A DNA stretch of 64,000 nt, from NCBI RefSeq assembly GCF_900128985.1, contig NZ_FQUC01000011.1:1-64000 (forward strand), written 5' to 3'. Positions 26,177 to 33,696 of the stretch are shown here, one piece after another. This DNA is from Indolivaga macrotermitis. GTDB taxonomy: Bacteria > Bacteroidota > Bacteroidia > Bacteroidales > Dysgonomonadaceae. Under the pieces are notes generated by a model that saw only the letters and a program-made list of their open reading frames with translations, did not search any database and was not told the DNA's origin. Each line of letters starts with the position of its first letter. Within the stretch, counting starts at the first letter, position 1. A program made the translations under genes and the position numbers.

Positions 26177-27277
26177 ATGAAAAAGCAATTTAAATTGTTA
26201 ATGTTATCAGGCGTAATGGCTAGTGCAGTATTGGCTTCTTGTAAAAGTAGTGATAGTGTGGTAGTATACGATGATCAGGCCAAAGGAACGGTCTACCGTG
26301 CTAATAGGGATACTAAGCGTCAGGACATGGAAACGGGTAGTACCAGAGTATATGCAAAGAAGAGTGCTAATCGCGATGTTATTACCACATACACTGCACC
26401 CGATGATGCTAGTACTGTAGTTCAGACAAAACGTGTTGTGCGTAGCAGCAACGTTCCTGTTGAAAGTAGTAGTTATTATGCACCCGATGCACCGAATGTG
26501 GCGATAGCTATTTCTCCTGCACCACAATATACTCCCGAATATGTTGATATGACAGGACAGCCTCAGTATAATACTTATCAGGCTCCGCAACCCGTTAGAC
26601 AAAACAGACAGACTTATCAGTCTCAGGACTATTATTATGATGATTATTCTCAACCCCAATATAATAGCGGACGTAACAAAGCTTTAGATAATAACTTGTC
26701 GAACAGACCAAATGCATATACTCTTTCTGACGATATGTATACCCCTGAGTATAGGGCTATGATGAATAGACGTCAGTCCAGAGTTAATAATCCGCAACAA
26801 GTGCAAAGATCTAATCCATATGATGGTTTGATGACTGTTCAGGATGGAAATGTTGTGCCATATGTACAATCTCAGCCTCAACAACAATATTATCAGGCCC
26901 AACCCCAACAGCAGTATTATCAGGCTCAGCCTCAGCAACAATATTACCAAGCTCAACCCCAACAGCAATATGCTGCACCTCAACAGCATTGTAATGCTTA
27001 TGTCGCTTCACAGCAGCCTCAACAATATGTTGTGCCTGTTCAACCACAGCAACAATATGAGTCTACTGTAGTTGAAGTGTATAGTGCTCCTGTACAGAAT
27101 ACTTATGCATCTAATGCGGCGGTATCTAACTATCCTGCTACTTTGTATTTCAAAAATGGAGCAAAATTGACAGGGGTTTTAGTTGAAATAGATAATGAAG
27201 TATGTCAGTTCAGAATGTCTGAAGGACGTACTGTTAACTTTGCGACTAAAGATATCCTTAAAATAGAGAGACGATAA
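26177..27277 (+). CDS. Gln/Tyr-rich repeat lipoprotein
   Basis: The signal peptide ends with LASC (Cys22). The mature protein has a disordered N-terminal half rich in Asp, Arg, Asn and Gln. A tandem repeat of nine residues (QPQQQYYQA) then occurs about four times from residue 233, and a compact C-terminal domain of about 45 residues (LYFKNGAKLTGVLVEID...FATKDILKIERR) resembles a small Sm-like barrel. It may be a surface or periplasmic spacer protein with a folded anchor domain. I know no function. The 27-bp repeat is probably variable between strains. Confidence 0.8.
   Translation: MKKQFKLLMLSGVMASAVLASCKSSDSVVVYDDQAKGTVYRANRDTKRQDMETGSTRVYAKKSANRDVITTYTAPDDASTVVQTKRVVRSSNVPVESSSYYAPDAPNVAIAISPAPQYTPEYVDMTGQPQYNTYQAPQPVRQNRQTYQSQDYYYDDYSQPQYNSGRNKALDNNLSNRPNAYTLSDDMYTPEYRAMMNRRQSRVNNPQQVQRSNPYDGLMTVQDGNVVPYVQSQPQQQYYQAQPQQQYYQAQPQQQYYQAQPQQQYAAPQQHCNAYVASQQPQQYVVPVQPQQQYESTVVEVYSAPVQNTYASNAAVSNYPATLYFKNGAKLTGVLVEIDNEVCQFRMSEGRTVNFATKDILKIERR
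26873..26974 (+). repeat. 27-bp tandem coding repeat
   Basis: About 3.8 units of a degenerate 27-bp repeat encode QPQQQYYQA. Units start at 26873, 26900, 26927 and 26954 and differ by synonymous CAA/CAG and CCT/CCC changes. Confidence 0.85.
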
Positions 27278-27304
27278 AATTCGACTAAATAAGTATCTTT
27301 TAAG

Positions 27305-27345
27305 AAAAATCCCGAAAGCATTGTGCTTCCGGGATTTTTTATTTT
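27305..27345. terminator. Bidirectional terminator
   Basis: AAATCCCG / CGGGATTT plus AAGC / GCTT around one mismatch and a 5-nt loop, with T-runs on both strands. It separates convergent genes 26177-27277 and hemN. Confidence 0.88.
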
Positions 27346-27365
27346 GTTTAAATAAATGATATGTG

Positions 27366-28733
27366 TTAGCCGACAGTCGAAAACCTTTTATCAGTATTCA
27401 GCATCAGTTTATCAAGAGAGGCCGCCACATTACGAACGAATGGTGTAGCTCCCGGAAGTATGCGGATATGGTTGTTGTCGTATTCGATTATTCCGTCCTG
27501 CGCGAATGCCTTTAAAGCACTATCGCTGTAGTTTAATGCAGCTTTGATATCTTCTACATTGCTATTTAGATGTGTGGCTAGATCTGTCCAGTGAATTTCG
27601 TAGTTACACATAAGAGAAGTAATTACTTCTCGTGTGATTTGCTCTTCCCGGTTCAGGGCATAACCTTTCAATACAGGAAGTTGCCCCGCATTTACTTGTT
27701 TGATATATCTATTCAGGTCTTTGGTGTTCTGGCTGTAAGCGGTAGAAAGCTGGCTGATACCTGTAACCCCGAAGGCGTACACTTGTCCTGTGGTACGACG
27801 GGTACAATATCCCTGAAAGTTACGGTGCAGATTCTTGTTTTGTTGTGCAATATACAGTTCGTCTTCCGGGCGGACAAAGTGGTCGAGCCCTACAGTGCAA
27901 TATCCGGCATCGGTTAGTAGCCTGCGGGCTGTTTCGTACAATTCATTTTTTTGTACGGCGTTTGGCAGGCCTGTTTTCTCCAGAAGGGCCATCTTTGGGT
28001 TTACCCATGGAACATGTGCATATGAGAATGTTACGAGCCGGTCGGGCTTCATTCCGATGGCTTTATTTATTGTATTGGCAAATGTTTCGGGGGTTTGCAG
28101 AGGTAGTCCATATATGAAATCCATATTCAGAGCGATGCCTTTCGATTTTAATAATCCGGCTATTTCCTCTACAGGCATTTTCGACGGTTTTCGGTTTACC
28201 GCTTTGAGTACTTTTTCGTCGAAATCCTGAATACCTATACTGAGACGATTGAATCCCGCATCTATCAGGTCCATCCAGTACGATTCGTCTAAATATCCGG
28301 GATGGCATTCGATCGCTATTTCGGGATTATCTATGGTCTGAAATCTCGATAGCAGCATCCGGTTTATTTCTTTCAAAACAGATACCGGCTGTGATGTGGG
28401 GCTGCCTCCGCCGTAATGTATTTGGGCTATTTTTCTGCCCGGATCGAGTAGGGGAAGCACCATTTCTATCTCGCGCTTTACTGCATCGATATAGTCGGAT
28501 ACGACTCTTTTGTTTTCGAGCAATAAGGCATTGCAGCCACAGTAATGGCACATCTTGAAACAAAATGGTATATGTATATAGAACGAAATATCCTGCGGTT
28601 GCTCTTTATTTGATTCGACTATTGCATTATGGTAGCTGACCCTATCGAAAGATTCGGTAAAGAAATTAGCTGGAGGGTAGCTTGTGTAGCGGGGTACGGC
28701 TACGTTGTATTTATTGAGTAACTCTTGTTTCAT
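27366..28733 (-). CDS. hemN: Oxygen-independent coproporphyrinogen III oxidase
   Basis: A radical-SAM enzyme that decarboxylates two propionates of coproporphyrinogen III to give protoporphyrinogen IX without oxygen. Its 455 residues match HemN. The cluster motif HIPFCFKMCHYCGCN (Cys58, Cys62, Cys65, plus Cys67) is the true HemN form, with the extra CGC of E. coli HemN, rather than the HemW form. Further motifs are QIHYGGGSPTSQP, IECHPGYLD, RLSIGIQDF and MDFIYGLPLQT, plus a C-terminal HemN domain. The start overlaps the MFS gene by 23 bp, so the two are co-transcribed and probably translationally coupled. They share a dyad-controlled promoter at 30007-30053. Confidence 0.93.
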   Translation of the reverse strand: MKQELLNKYNVAVPRYTSYPPANFFTESFDRVSYHNAIVESNKEQPQDISFYIHIPFCFKMCHYCGCNALLLENKRVVSDYIDAVKREIEMVLPLLDPGRKIAQIHYGGGSPTSQPVSVLKEINRMLLSRFQTIDNPEIAIECHPGYLDESYWMDLIDAGFNRLSIGIQDFDEKVLKAVNRKPSKMPVEEIAGLLKSKGIALNMDFIYGLPLQTPETFANTINKAIGMKPDRLVTFSYAHVPWVNPKMALLEKTGLPNAVQKNELYETARRLLTDAGYCTVGLDHFVRPEDELYIAQQNKNLHRNFQGYCTRRTTGQVYAFGVTGISQLSTAYSQNTKDLNRYIKQVNAGQLPVLKGYALNREEQITREVITSLMCNYEIHWTDLATHLNSNVEDIKAALNYSDSALKAFAQDGIIEYDNNHIRILPGATPFVRNVAASLDKLMLNTDKRFSTVG

Positions 28734-29955
28734 TGTCAGATATGTTTTTCTTGAAAATCAAAAGAATATATATCAGGGAGAAAGCAGCTATAGCGCTTTC
28801 GAATAAAAAGAGGTTAGCATAACCAAGTTCACCTGCTACTTTTCCGGCAGCAGCAGCCATAAGCATTCCGCTGAGATGAGTAATAACTGTCTGTATCGTA
28901 AAATCGGTACCTTCGTAACCTTTCCGCACGCTGTCCATTGCTGTCGTATACACCACAATGGTAGACATACCGTAGCTAGCCCATAGAAGGGTAATGCCCA
29001 GGTGAAGCGTAGCAGTGTTGACCTGAAGGTAGGTTATTAGCATGTAAAAATAGATTGTGGTTATAAGGGTGAAGCCGGCAAAGATGATACGTGGCCAGAA
29101 ACGCCCGAACCGACGAACTATGAATCCGCCCGACAGTGAGCCGACACAGCCTATAGATGTACCTATAATACCGGACATAACTCCTATCTCCTTCATATTA
29201 TAACCATAGTCGACGAGCATAGGTTTCAGCATGGCAAGTGTGCCGATAAGTCCTGCATAATAGAAAAACAGAAAAATAATTTGTTTCCAGATACCTCTTT
29301 GTTTGAAGAACCCTAAAAGATCGTCGGGATGCGGTGCTTTCATTTCCTTCTTCTTTTCGGGCTGGTCTGCTTGTTCCGACTTAAAGAAAAAGAGAGGAAT
29401 GAGAGCTAATACAACAAATAATGCCAGATAGGGGAGTAGTTGGTTCCATCCTATTTTGTGGTACAGTAATAAAAGTATACCTCCACCAATCATTGCTCCG
29501 GCAAAACTTCCTACCGATTGCATGCTGTTTACGAGGCTTTTGTCTTTTTTATCGAAAGAAAGAACTGCCAGCGCATCTGTCGCAATGTCCTGAGTGGCCG
29601 ATGCCACAAATGAAAATATTATGAGAGCGACTATAGTATATATACTGGTTTCGAGATCGAGGAAAGAGATTGCTAATATGATAACGGCGTAAATAAGTTC
29701 GGACGAAAAGATCCACCTCTTGTAGTGGCTCAACTTATTACAACTGCGGTCGACAGCAGGAGACCAGAGAAACTTCAGTACCCATGGGAGTTTCATAAAC
29801 TGAAGAAGCCCGATTGTTTCCAATGAAAAATGTTGCTGGCGCATCAGTACCGGCAAAATAGTTGAGAAAAAACTCATCGGTATTGTTTGAGCAATATAAA
29901 GACACAGGAATGTAAAGAGCCGACCTCCGTTTTCTATACCTCGGTTTAGATTCAT
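28711..29955 (-). CDS. MFS permease coupled to hemN (AmpG/RhtX-like)
   Basis: A 414-residue, 12-segment transporter that opens RLFTFLCLYIAQTIPMSFFSTILPVLMRQQHFSLETIGLLQFMKLPWVLKFLWSP. This is the signature style of the AmpG/acetyl-CoA transporter/RhtX-FptX branch of the major facilitator superfamily, which moves muropeptides or siderophores inward. A central charged loop lies near residue 200 (EKKKEMKAPHPDD). Overlap with hemN and a promoter dyad shared with a TonB receptor suggest import of an iron or tetrapyrrole compound. That substrate is inference. Confidence 0.85.
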   Translation of the reverse strand: MNLNRGIENGGRLFTFLCLYIAQTIPMSFFSTILPVLMRQQHFSLETIGLLQFMKLPWVLKFLWSPAVDRSCNKLSHYKRWIFSSELIYAVIILAISFLDLETSIYTIVALIIFSFVASATQDIATDALAVLSFDKKDKSLVNSMQSVGSFAGAMIGGGILLLLYHKIGWNQLLPYLALFVVLALIPLFFFKSEQADQPEKKKEMKAPHPDDLLGFFKQRGIWKQIIFLFFYYAGLIGTLAMLKPMLVDYGYNMKEIGVMSGIIGTSIGCVGSLSGGFIVRRFGRFWPRIIFAGFTLITTIYFYMLITYLQVNTATLHLGITLLWASYGMSTIVVYTTAMDSVRKGYEGTDFTIQTVITHLSGMLMAAAAGKVAGELGYANLFLFESAIAAFSLIYILLIFKKNISDNETRVTQ

Positions 29956-30006
29956 TCAGTTATAGTTTGATTTATTAAAATCAGTTTCTAAGTTTTTTAG
30001 TTACTA

Positions 30007-30053
30007 CAAATTTACGAAATACTATCGGGTGACCAAATCACTATTTGTAGTGA
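30007..30053 (-). promoter_or_regulatory. Promoter of MFS-hemN with activator-like dyad
   Basis: On the minus strand, TAAATTTG (30007-30014) is a perfect -7 box, preceded after exactly 19 nt by TTTG. Touching that -33 box is the perfect dyad TCACTA-N4-TAGTGA (30038-30053), with ACC/GGT extending it outward. The dyad begins 83 bp from the start codon. The same dyad sits 83 bp upstream of the TonB receptor at 33697-35793. The rest of the 29956-30318 gap shows nothing else. Confidence 0.75.
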
Positions 30054-30318
30054 GTCGGTTTGTGCCTGTTTTTTTATATTATTAGAGATTGTATGTTGAT
30101 AACTTTATAGCCTAGCATAGTGGTTGTTATGGAAATATTCTTAATTTTGGTAAACTTTATTCTCAAATACTGTGTTTAGGGTAATAAAATTAATTACTCT
30201 GTGGTGGAATTTACATAAATACAGCAGGGGTGCTGGTAGTTGATAATCCATACAGAGCGCGCAACAGGAATTCTGTTTGACGTACTGGACGTGTTTTTAT
30301 TTAAAAGAAAGAAATGGA

Positions 30319-31026
30319 ATGCCTGATTATACTATAATAGAACATTATGTAGACAAAGCGATAGCTTTGGCTCGCAAGCATCACGAATATCTGATGTATA
30401 TCGACCGGTATTATATTCAGATGTATGGAGATGAAGTACAACCCGAAATGTATATCGGATCTAACCCCGAAGAGTATAAGCTAAAGCCTAAGCTGATGAA
30501 GTTGGTGCAACCTGATACCAGCGGATTAATAGTTACCAAAATAACAGATGAGTATAAAGAGTGGAAGCCTGTTCCCGCTAATGTTGTGCAGAAAGATATC
30601 AAAGAACTGGAATCATATTATTCAATAAAACTGCCCGACAGTTACAAATGGTATCTGGGATATATGCATTTTTATCAGATTTTCTGGAATATCGATATCA
30701 AGTTGTATCCGTCTCCAATAAATGTTTGGCAGTCTGTATTGAAGAAAAAGAATGACGAGAAACGACAATTTATCTTAGATAAGGGGCTGTTCAGCATTGG
30801 TGAATACAGTGACCATGCTGATATTTGCTTCGACCTTTTAGATGAAGACTGTGAGAATGGAGACTACCGTATTGTTTACGTAGATCACGAATCTGCTGAT
30901 GAGCCGGAGCTATTGGCTTCTAATTTTCAAAGTCTTTTGTCAGATATTCTAACCAAACCCGAACCTGAACTGAAAGAACTTAATGCTTCGGAACAACGTT
31001 TATTCGGTGATATTCTTAAGGCTTGA
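30319..31026 (+). CDS. SUKH (SMI1/KNR4) family protein
   Basis: ATG at 30319 gives 235 residues. The frame can be extended only to a TTG at 30277. The SUKH fold signature is visible: VVQKDIKELESYYSIKLPDSYKWYLGYMHF, then KGLFSIGEYSDHADICFDLLDE and DYRIVYVDHE, and a final LASNFQSLLSDIL. SUKH proteins are often immunity proteins against polymorphic toxins or cell-signalling adaptors. No toxin gene is adjacent, so the role is open. An N-terminal extension of about 80 residues precedes the domain. Confidence 0.8.
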   Translation: MPDYTIIEHYVDKAIALARKHHEYLMYIDRYYIQMYGDEVQPEMYIGSNPEEYKLKPKLMKLVQPDTSGLIVTKITDEYKEWKPVPANVVQKDIKELESYYSIKLPDSYKWYLGYMHFYQIFWNIDIKLYPSPINVWQSVLKKKNDEKRQFILDKGLFSIGEYSDHADICFDLLDEDCENGDYRIVYVDHESADEPELLASNFQSLLSDILTKPEPELKELNASEQRLFGDILKA

Positions 31027-31077
31027 GCTTATCTTGTTGATGTAGGTAGGGGCTTCATTCCTTTAAGGGAAGTTTGC

Positions 31078-31842
31078 TTACAATAACCCCATAAGCTTAG
31101 CGACCCGGCATGCCTCCAAAGAGTTTTTGACTCTCAGCTTTTCTAATATATTCTGGCGGTGCCTGTTTATAGTGTAGATACTGATTGATAGCGTCTCGGC
31201 AATATCTTTGCTCATTTTCCCTTTTTCTATTAATGATAATATTTCTTTCTCCCTTTTAGATAAAATATTATTACACTTTTTTACATCCGGTTGTAGAGTC
31301 TCACCCGTAGAAGAATTGATGATTAATCCTTCAGATACATCAAACTCTTGCTTTACTGGTAAGAAGTCGTAAAGACAAAGCGATAACCATAAATTACCTA
31401 CGATACAGCCACTGACATAAAACATCCGGTGTTGTATTGCCATATATTCACCATCATTATTTTTCATCCGCATTTTGCTCCTGACATAATAATCCGGACG
31501 CTCTTCTAAAGGCATGGATTTTAATAGGTGAAAAAATTGAAGTTCCAGAGAATGCTTCATTAATAAATCGTCAGGATGGATTCTGTCAAAAATATCTTCT
31601 TCCCAGATTGAATTTATATTTTTCGCACTGCCTTTTTCGGCGATACCCAGCTTCTCCGCGACGCTACCATTATATATATAGCTTTTATTAGCTTTCAAAT
31701 CGCTAAGAACCGCCATCGAATTTTCGATCAGCGAATAACCGTATGCAATCTGCTGATACTTTGAGAGGATATTGAATTCATCTTCTCCTTTGGAAAAAGG
31801 CTGCCTTAAGAGTTGCTCACTTAATGTAGAGACTATGTTCAT
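31078..31842 (-). CDS. LuxR-type HTH regulator with PAS-like sensor
   Basis: A 254-residue protein. The first 190 residues resemble a PAS-like sensor: ENSMAVLSDLKANKSYIYNGSVAEKLGI, FDRIHPDDLLMKHSLELQFFHLL and MKNNDGEYMAIQHRMFYVSG. The C-terminal 65 residues are a LuxR/GerE helix-turn-helix (LSKREKEILSLIEKGKMSKDIAETLSISIYTINRHRQNILEKL). This arrangement is common in Bacteroidota and lacks a receiver domain. It lies between the MFS-hemN unit and the TonB receptor and is a candidate, not a proven, controller of their shared dyad. Confidence 0.88.
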   Translation of the reverse strand: MNIVSTLSEQLLRQPFSKGEDEFNILSKYQQIAYGYSLIENSMAVLSDLKANKSYIYNGSVAEKLGIAEKGSAKNINSIWEEDIFDRIHPDDLLMKHSLELQFFHLLKSMPLEERPDYYVRSKMRMKNNDGEYMAIQHRMFYVSGCIVGNLWLSLCLYDFLPVKQEFDVSEGLIINSSTGETLQPDVKKCNNILSKREKEILSLIEKGKMSKDIAETLSISIYTINRHRQNILEKLRVKNSLEACRVAKLMGLL

Positions 31843-31896
31843 TTTATCATCTAAAAATGGTTATTAATCAGTATTGACTATTATTATACAGGTATT

Positions 31897-31904
31897 TATC
31901 TTTG
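31897..31904 (+). promoter_or_regulatory. Putative -7 box for the DUF1349 operon
   Basis: TATCTTTG matches TAnnTTTG and lies about 63 bp before the start. ATTG occurs 20 nt upstream as a weak -33 box. Confidence 0.4.
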
Positions 31905-31966
31905 TAAATGTAGTTTTTTATATGGTTATTTAGCTAAATATTTTACAAAAAATAATTCTTTTTAAT

Positions 31967-32626
31967 ATGTTACACATGAATAAGTTTTTGATTTTTAGTA
32001 TTCTGATCTTTATTTCAGGCAATACAATGGCACAGAGTTTAGAAAAGATGCAATGGTTTAACGAACCTGAGCAATGGGAAATAAAGGATAATACCCTCTC
32101 TATGTATGTTACTCCTCAAAGCGACTACTGGCGCATTTCTCATTATGGATTTACTGTAGATGATGCTCCTTTCTATTATACTACTTACGGAGGGGAATTT
32201 GAAGTAAAAGTAAAAATATCGGGCGACTATAAAGTACGTTTCGACCAGTCGGGTTTGATGTTGCGTATAGACCCCCAGAACTATATTAAAACGGGAATAG
32301 AGTTTGTCGACGGAAAGTATAACCTGAGCACAGTTGTTACTCATAAAACGAGCGACTGGAGTGTTATTACTTTAGATAAGCCTGTACCGTTTGTCTGGAT
32401 AAAAGCTGTAAGGCGATTGGATGCTGTAGAAGTGTTTTATTCTTTTGATGACAACGAATATGTAATGATGCGGAATGTGTGGTTACAAGATAATTGCCCT
32501 GTGATGGTTGGGTTGATGGGAGCTTGTCCGGATGGAAATGGATTTACCGCCAGATTTGAGAATTTTTCGGTGAAGCATTTACCCGATCAGCGCAGGTTGA
32601 ACTGGTTGAAAAACAATGCGGAATAA
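31967..32626 (+). CDS. Exported DUF1349 (concanavalin-like) protein
   Basis: A signal peptide (MNKFLIFSILIFISGNTMAQ) is followed by a beta-sandwich of about 190 residues typical of DUF1349: FNEPEQWEIKDNTLSMYV, DYWRISHYGFTVDDAPFYYT, FEVKVKISGDYKVRFDQSGLMLRID and YVMMRNVWLQ. Such proteins resemble laminin-G/lectin folds and some bind carbohydrate. Two starts 9 bp apart are possible (31967 or 31976). The second gives the cleaner signal peptide. It is followed at 33 bp by the VOC gene. Confidence 0.85.
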   Translation: MLHMNKFLIFSILIFISGNTMAQSLEKMQWFNEPEQWEIKDNTLSMYVTPQSDYWRISHYGFTVDDAPFYYTTYGGEFEVKVKISGDYKVRFDQSGLMLRIDPQNYIKTGIEFVDGKYNLSTVVTHKTSDWSVITLDKPVPFVWIKAVRRLDAVEVFYSFDDNEYVMMRNVWLQDNCPVMVGLMGACPDGNGFTARFENFSVKHLPDQRRLNWLKNNAE

Positions 32627-32658
32627 TATCTTGAAATAATTGATTAAAAGTAACGAAA

Positions 32659-33045
32659 ATGAAGATAGAACATATTGCAATCTATGTAGAAGATATTGAG
32701 TTGGTTCGTAAATTCTATATGGAATATTTAGGGATGGTTTGTGGTGAGAAGTATGTAAACCCGAAGAGAAACTTTACTTCTTATTTTCTGTCTTTCGGAG
32801 AAAATAGAACCCGTATAGAGCTGATGCATATTCCGGATATGGCAGCTCCTGTAAGCCGGGGTAACTTGAAAGGACTGGCACATTTTGCTATTTCCGTCGG
32901 AGAAAAGGGTAGGGTTGATGAACTTACCGAAAGGTTGCGCAAAGATGGATATACAATTGCAAGCGAACCCAGAACAACGGGTGATGGATATTATGAAAGT
33001 GCAGTACTCGACCCTGAAGGAAATTATGTGGAAATCACGGAATAA
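32659..33045 (+). CDS. VOC (glyoxalase/bleomycin resistance) family protein
   Basis: A 128-residue single-domain vicinal-oxygen-chelate protein with paired beta-alpha-beta-beta-beta units. IEHIAIYVEDIELVRKFYMEYLGM supplies the first metal His, IELMHIPD the Glu, GLAHFAISVG a second His, and AVLDPEGNYVEITE the last Glu. It resembles lactoylglutathione lyase-like proteins of unknown substrate. The stop is followed after one base by the start of a HAD phosphatase, so the two are tightly coupled. Confidence 0.88.
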   Translation: MKIEHIAIYVEDIELVRKFYMEYLGMVCGEKYVNPKRNFTSYFLSFGENRTRIELMHIPDMAAPVSRGNLKGLAHFAISVGEKGRVDELTERLRKDGYTIASEPRTTGDGYYESAVLDPEGNYVEITE

Positions 33046-33046
33046 G

Positions 33047-33658
33047 ATGGATGAAATAAAGAATATAATATTTGATTTTGGAGGTGTGCTGATTGATTGG
33101 AACCCCTTATATCTTTATCAGGATGTGTTTAAAGATGAGTCCGAATTAAATTTCTTTTTGAATGAGGTTTGTAATCATAAATGGAATGAGCAGCAGGATG
33201 CAGGGCGTCCTTTTATAGATGGTATTGTCGAATTGGTTTTGAAATATCCTGATTATAGTAAAGAAATAGAGCTTTTCTATACCCATTGGATAGATATGGT
33301 TGGTGGCGAGATAATTGAAAATACCTTATTGATAGATGACCTGAGAGCGGAATATCTTTTGTTCGGATTAACGAACTGGTCTGTTGAGACCTTTCCGCTG
33401 GTGTATCATAAATATCCTTTTTTCGAAAAATTAGATGATATTATAATCTCGGGAGAAGAAAAACTTATAAAGCCCGATCCCGAGATATATAAACGATTAC
33501 TTCTAAGATGCGGAATTGAAGCCAAAAACTCACTTTTTATAGACGACAACGAAGCGAATACTAAAGCCGCCTTTAATCTGGGATTTCACACTATCCATTT
33601 ACAGCAAGGAATGAACTTAAAGGATGAAATGAGAAAAAAGGGAGTCTGCATTTCGTAA
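33047..33658 (+). CDS. HAD-superfamily hydrolase (YihX-like)
   Basis: The ATG at 33047 gives 203 residues starting MDEIKNIIFDFGGVLIDW. A longer in-frame reading that runs back into the VOC gene is rejected. All HAD motifs are present: nucleophile Asp in FDFGG, GLTNWS, the lysine in EEKLIKPDPEIY, and the acidic pair in SLFIDDNEANT. The FDxGG form is that of the YihX branch (sugar-phosphate phosphatases). The substrate is unknown. It is coupled to the VOC gene. Confidence 0.9.
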   Translation: MDEIKNIIFDFGGVLIDWNPLYLYQDVFKDESELNFFLNEVCNHKWNEQQDAGRPFIDGIVELVLKYPDYSKEIELFYTHWIDMVGGEIIENTLLIDDLRAEYLLFGLTNWSVETFPLVYHKYPFFEKLDDIIISGEEKLIKPDPEIYKRLLLRCGIEAKNSLFIDDNEANTKAAFNLGFHTIHLQQGMNLKDEMRKKGVCIS

Positions 33659-33696
33659 TACAATACTTCACTGAACGTTCGTATTATGGCTATATA

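Noticed and set aside
30277-30318. Longer SUKH protein start at 30277
   Set aside because: It begins with TTG, and a good ATG is 14 codons in.
32885-33046. N-terminal extension of the HAD hydrolase into the VOC gene
   Set aside because: It overlaps a better-supported gene in another frame, and the HAD domain starts at the ATG at 33047.
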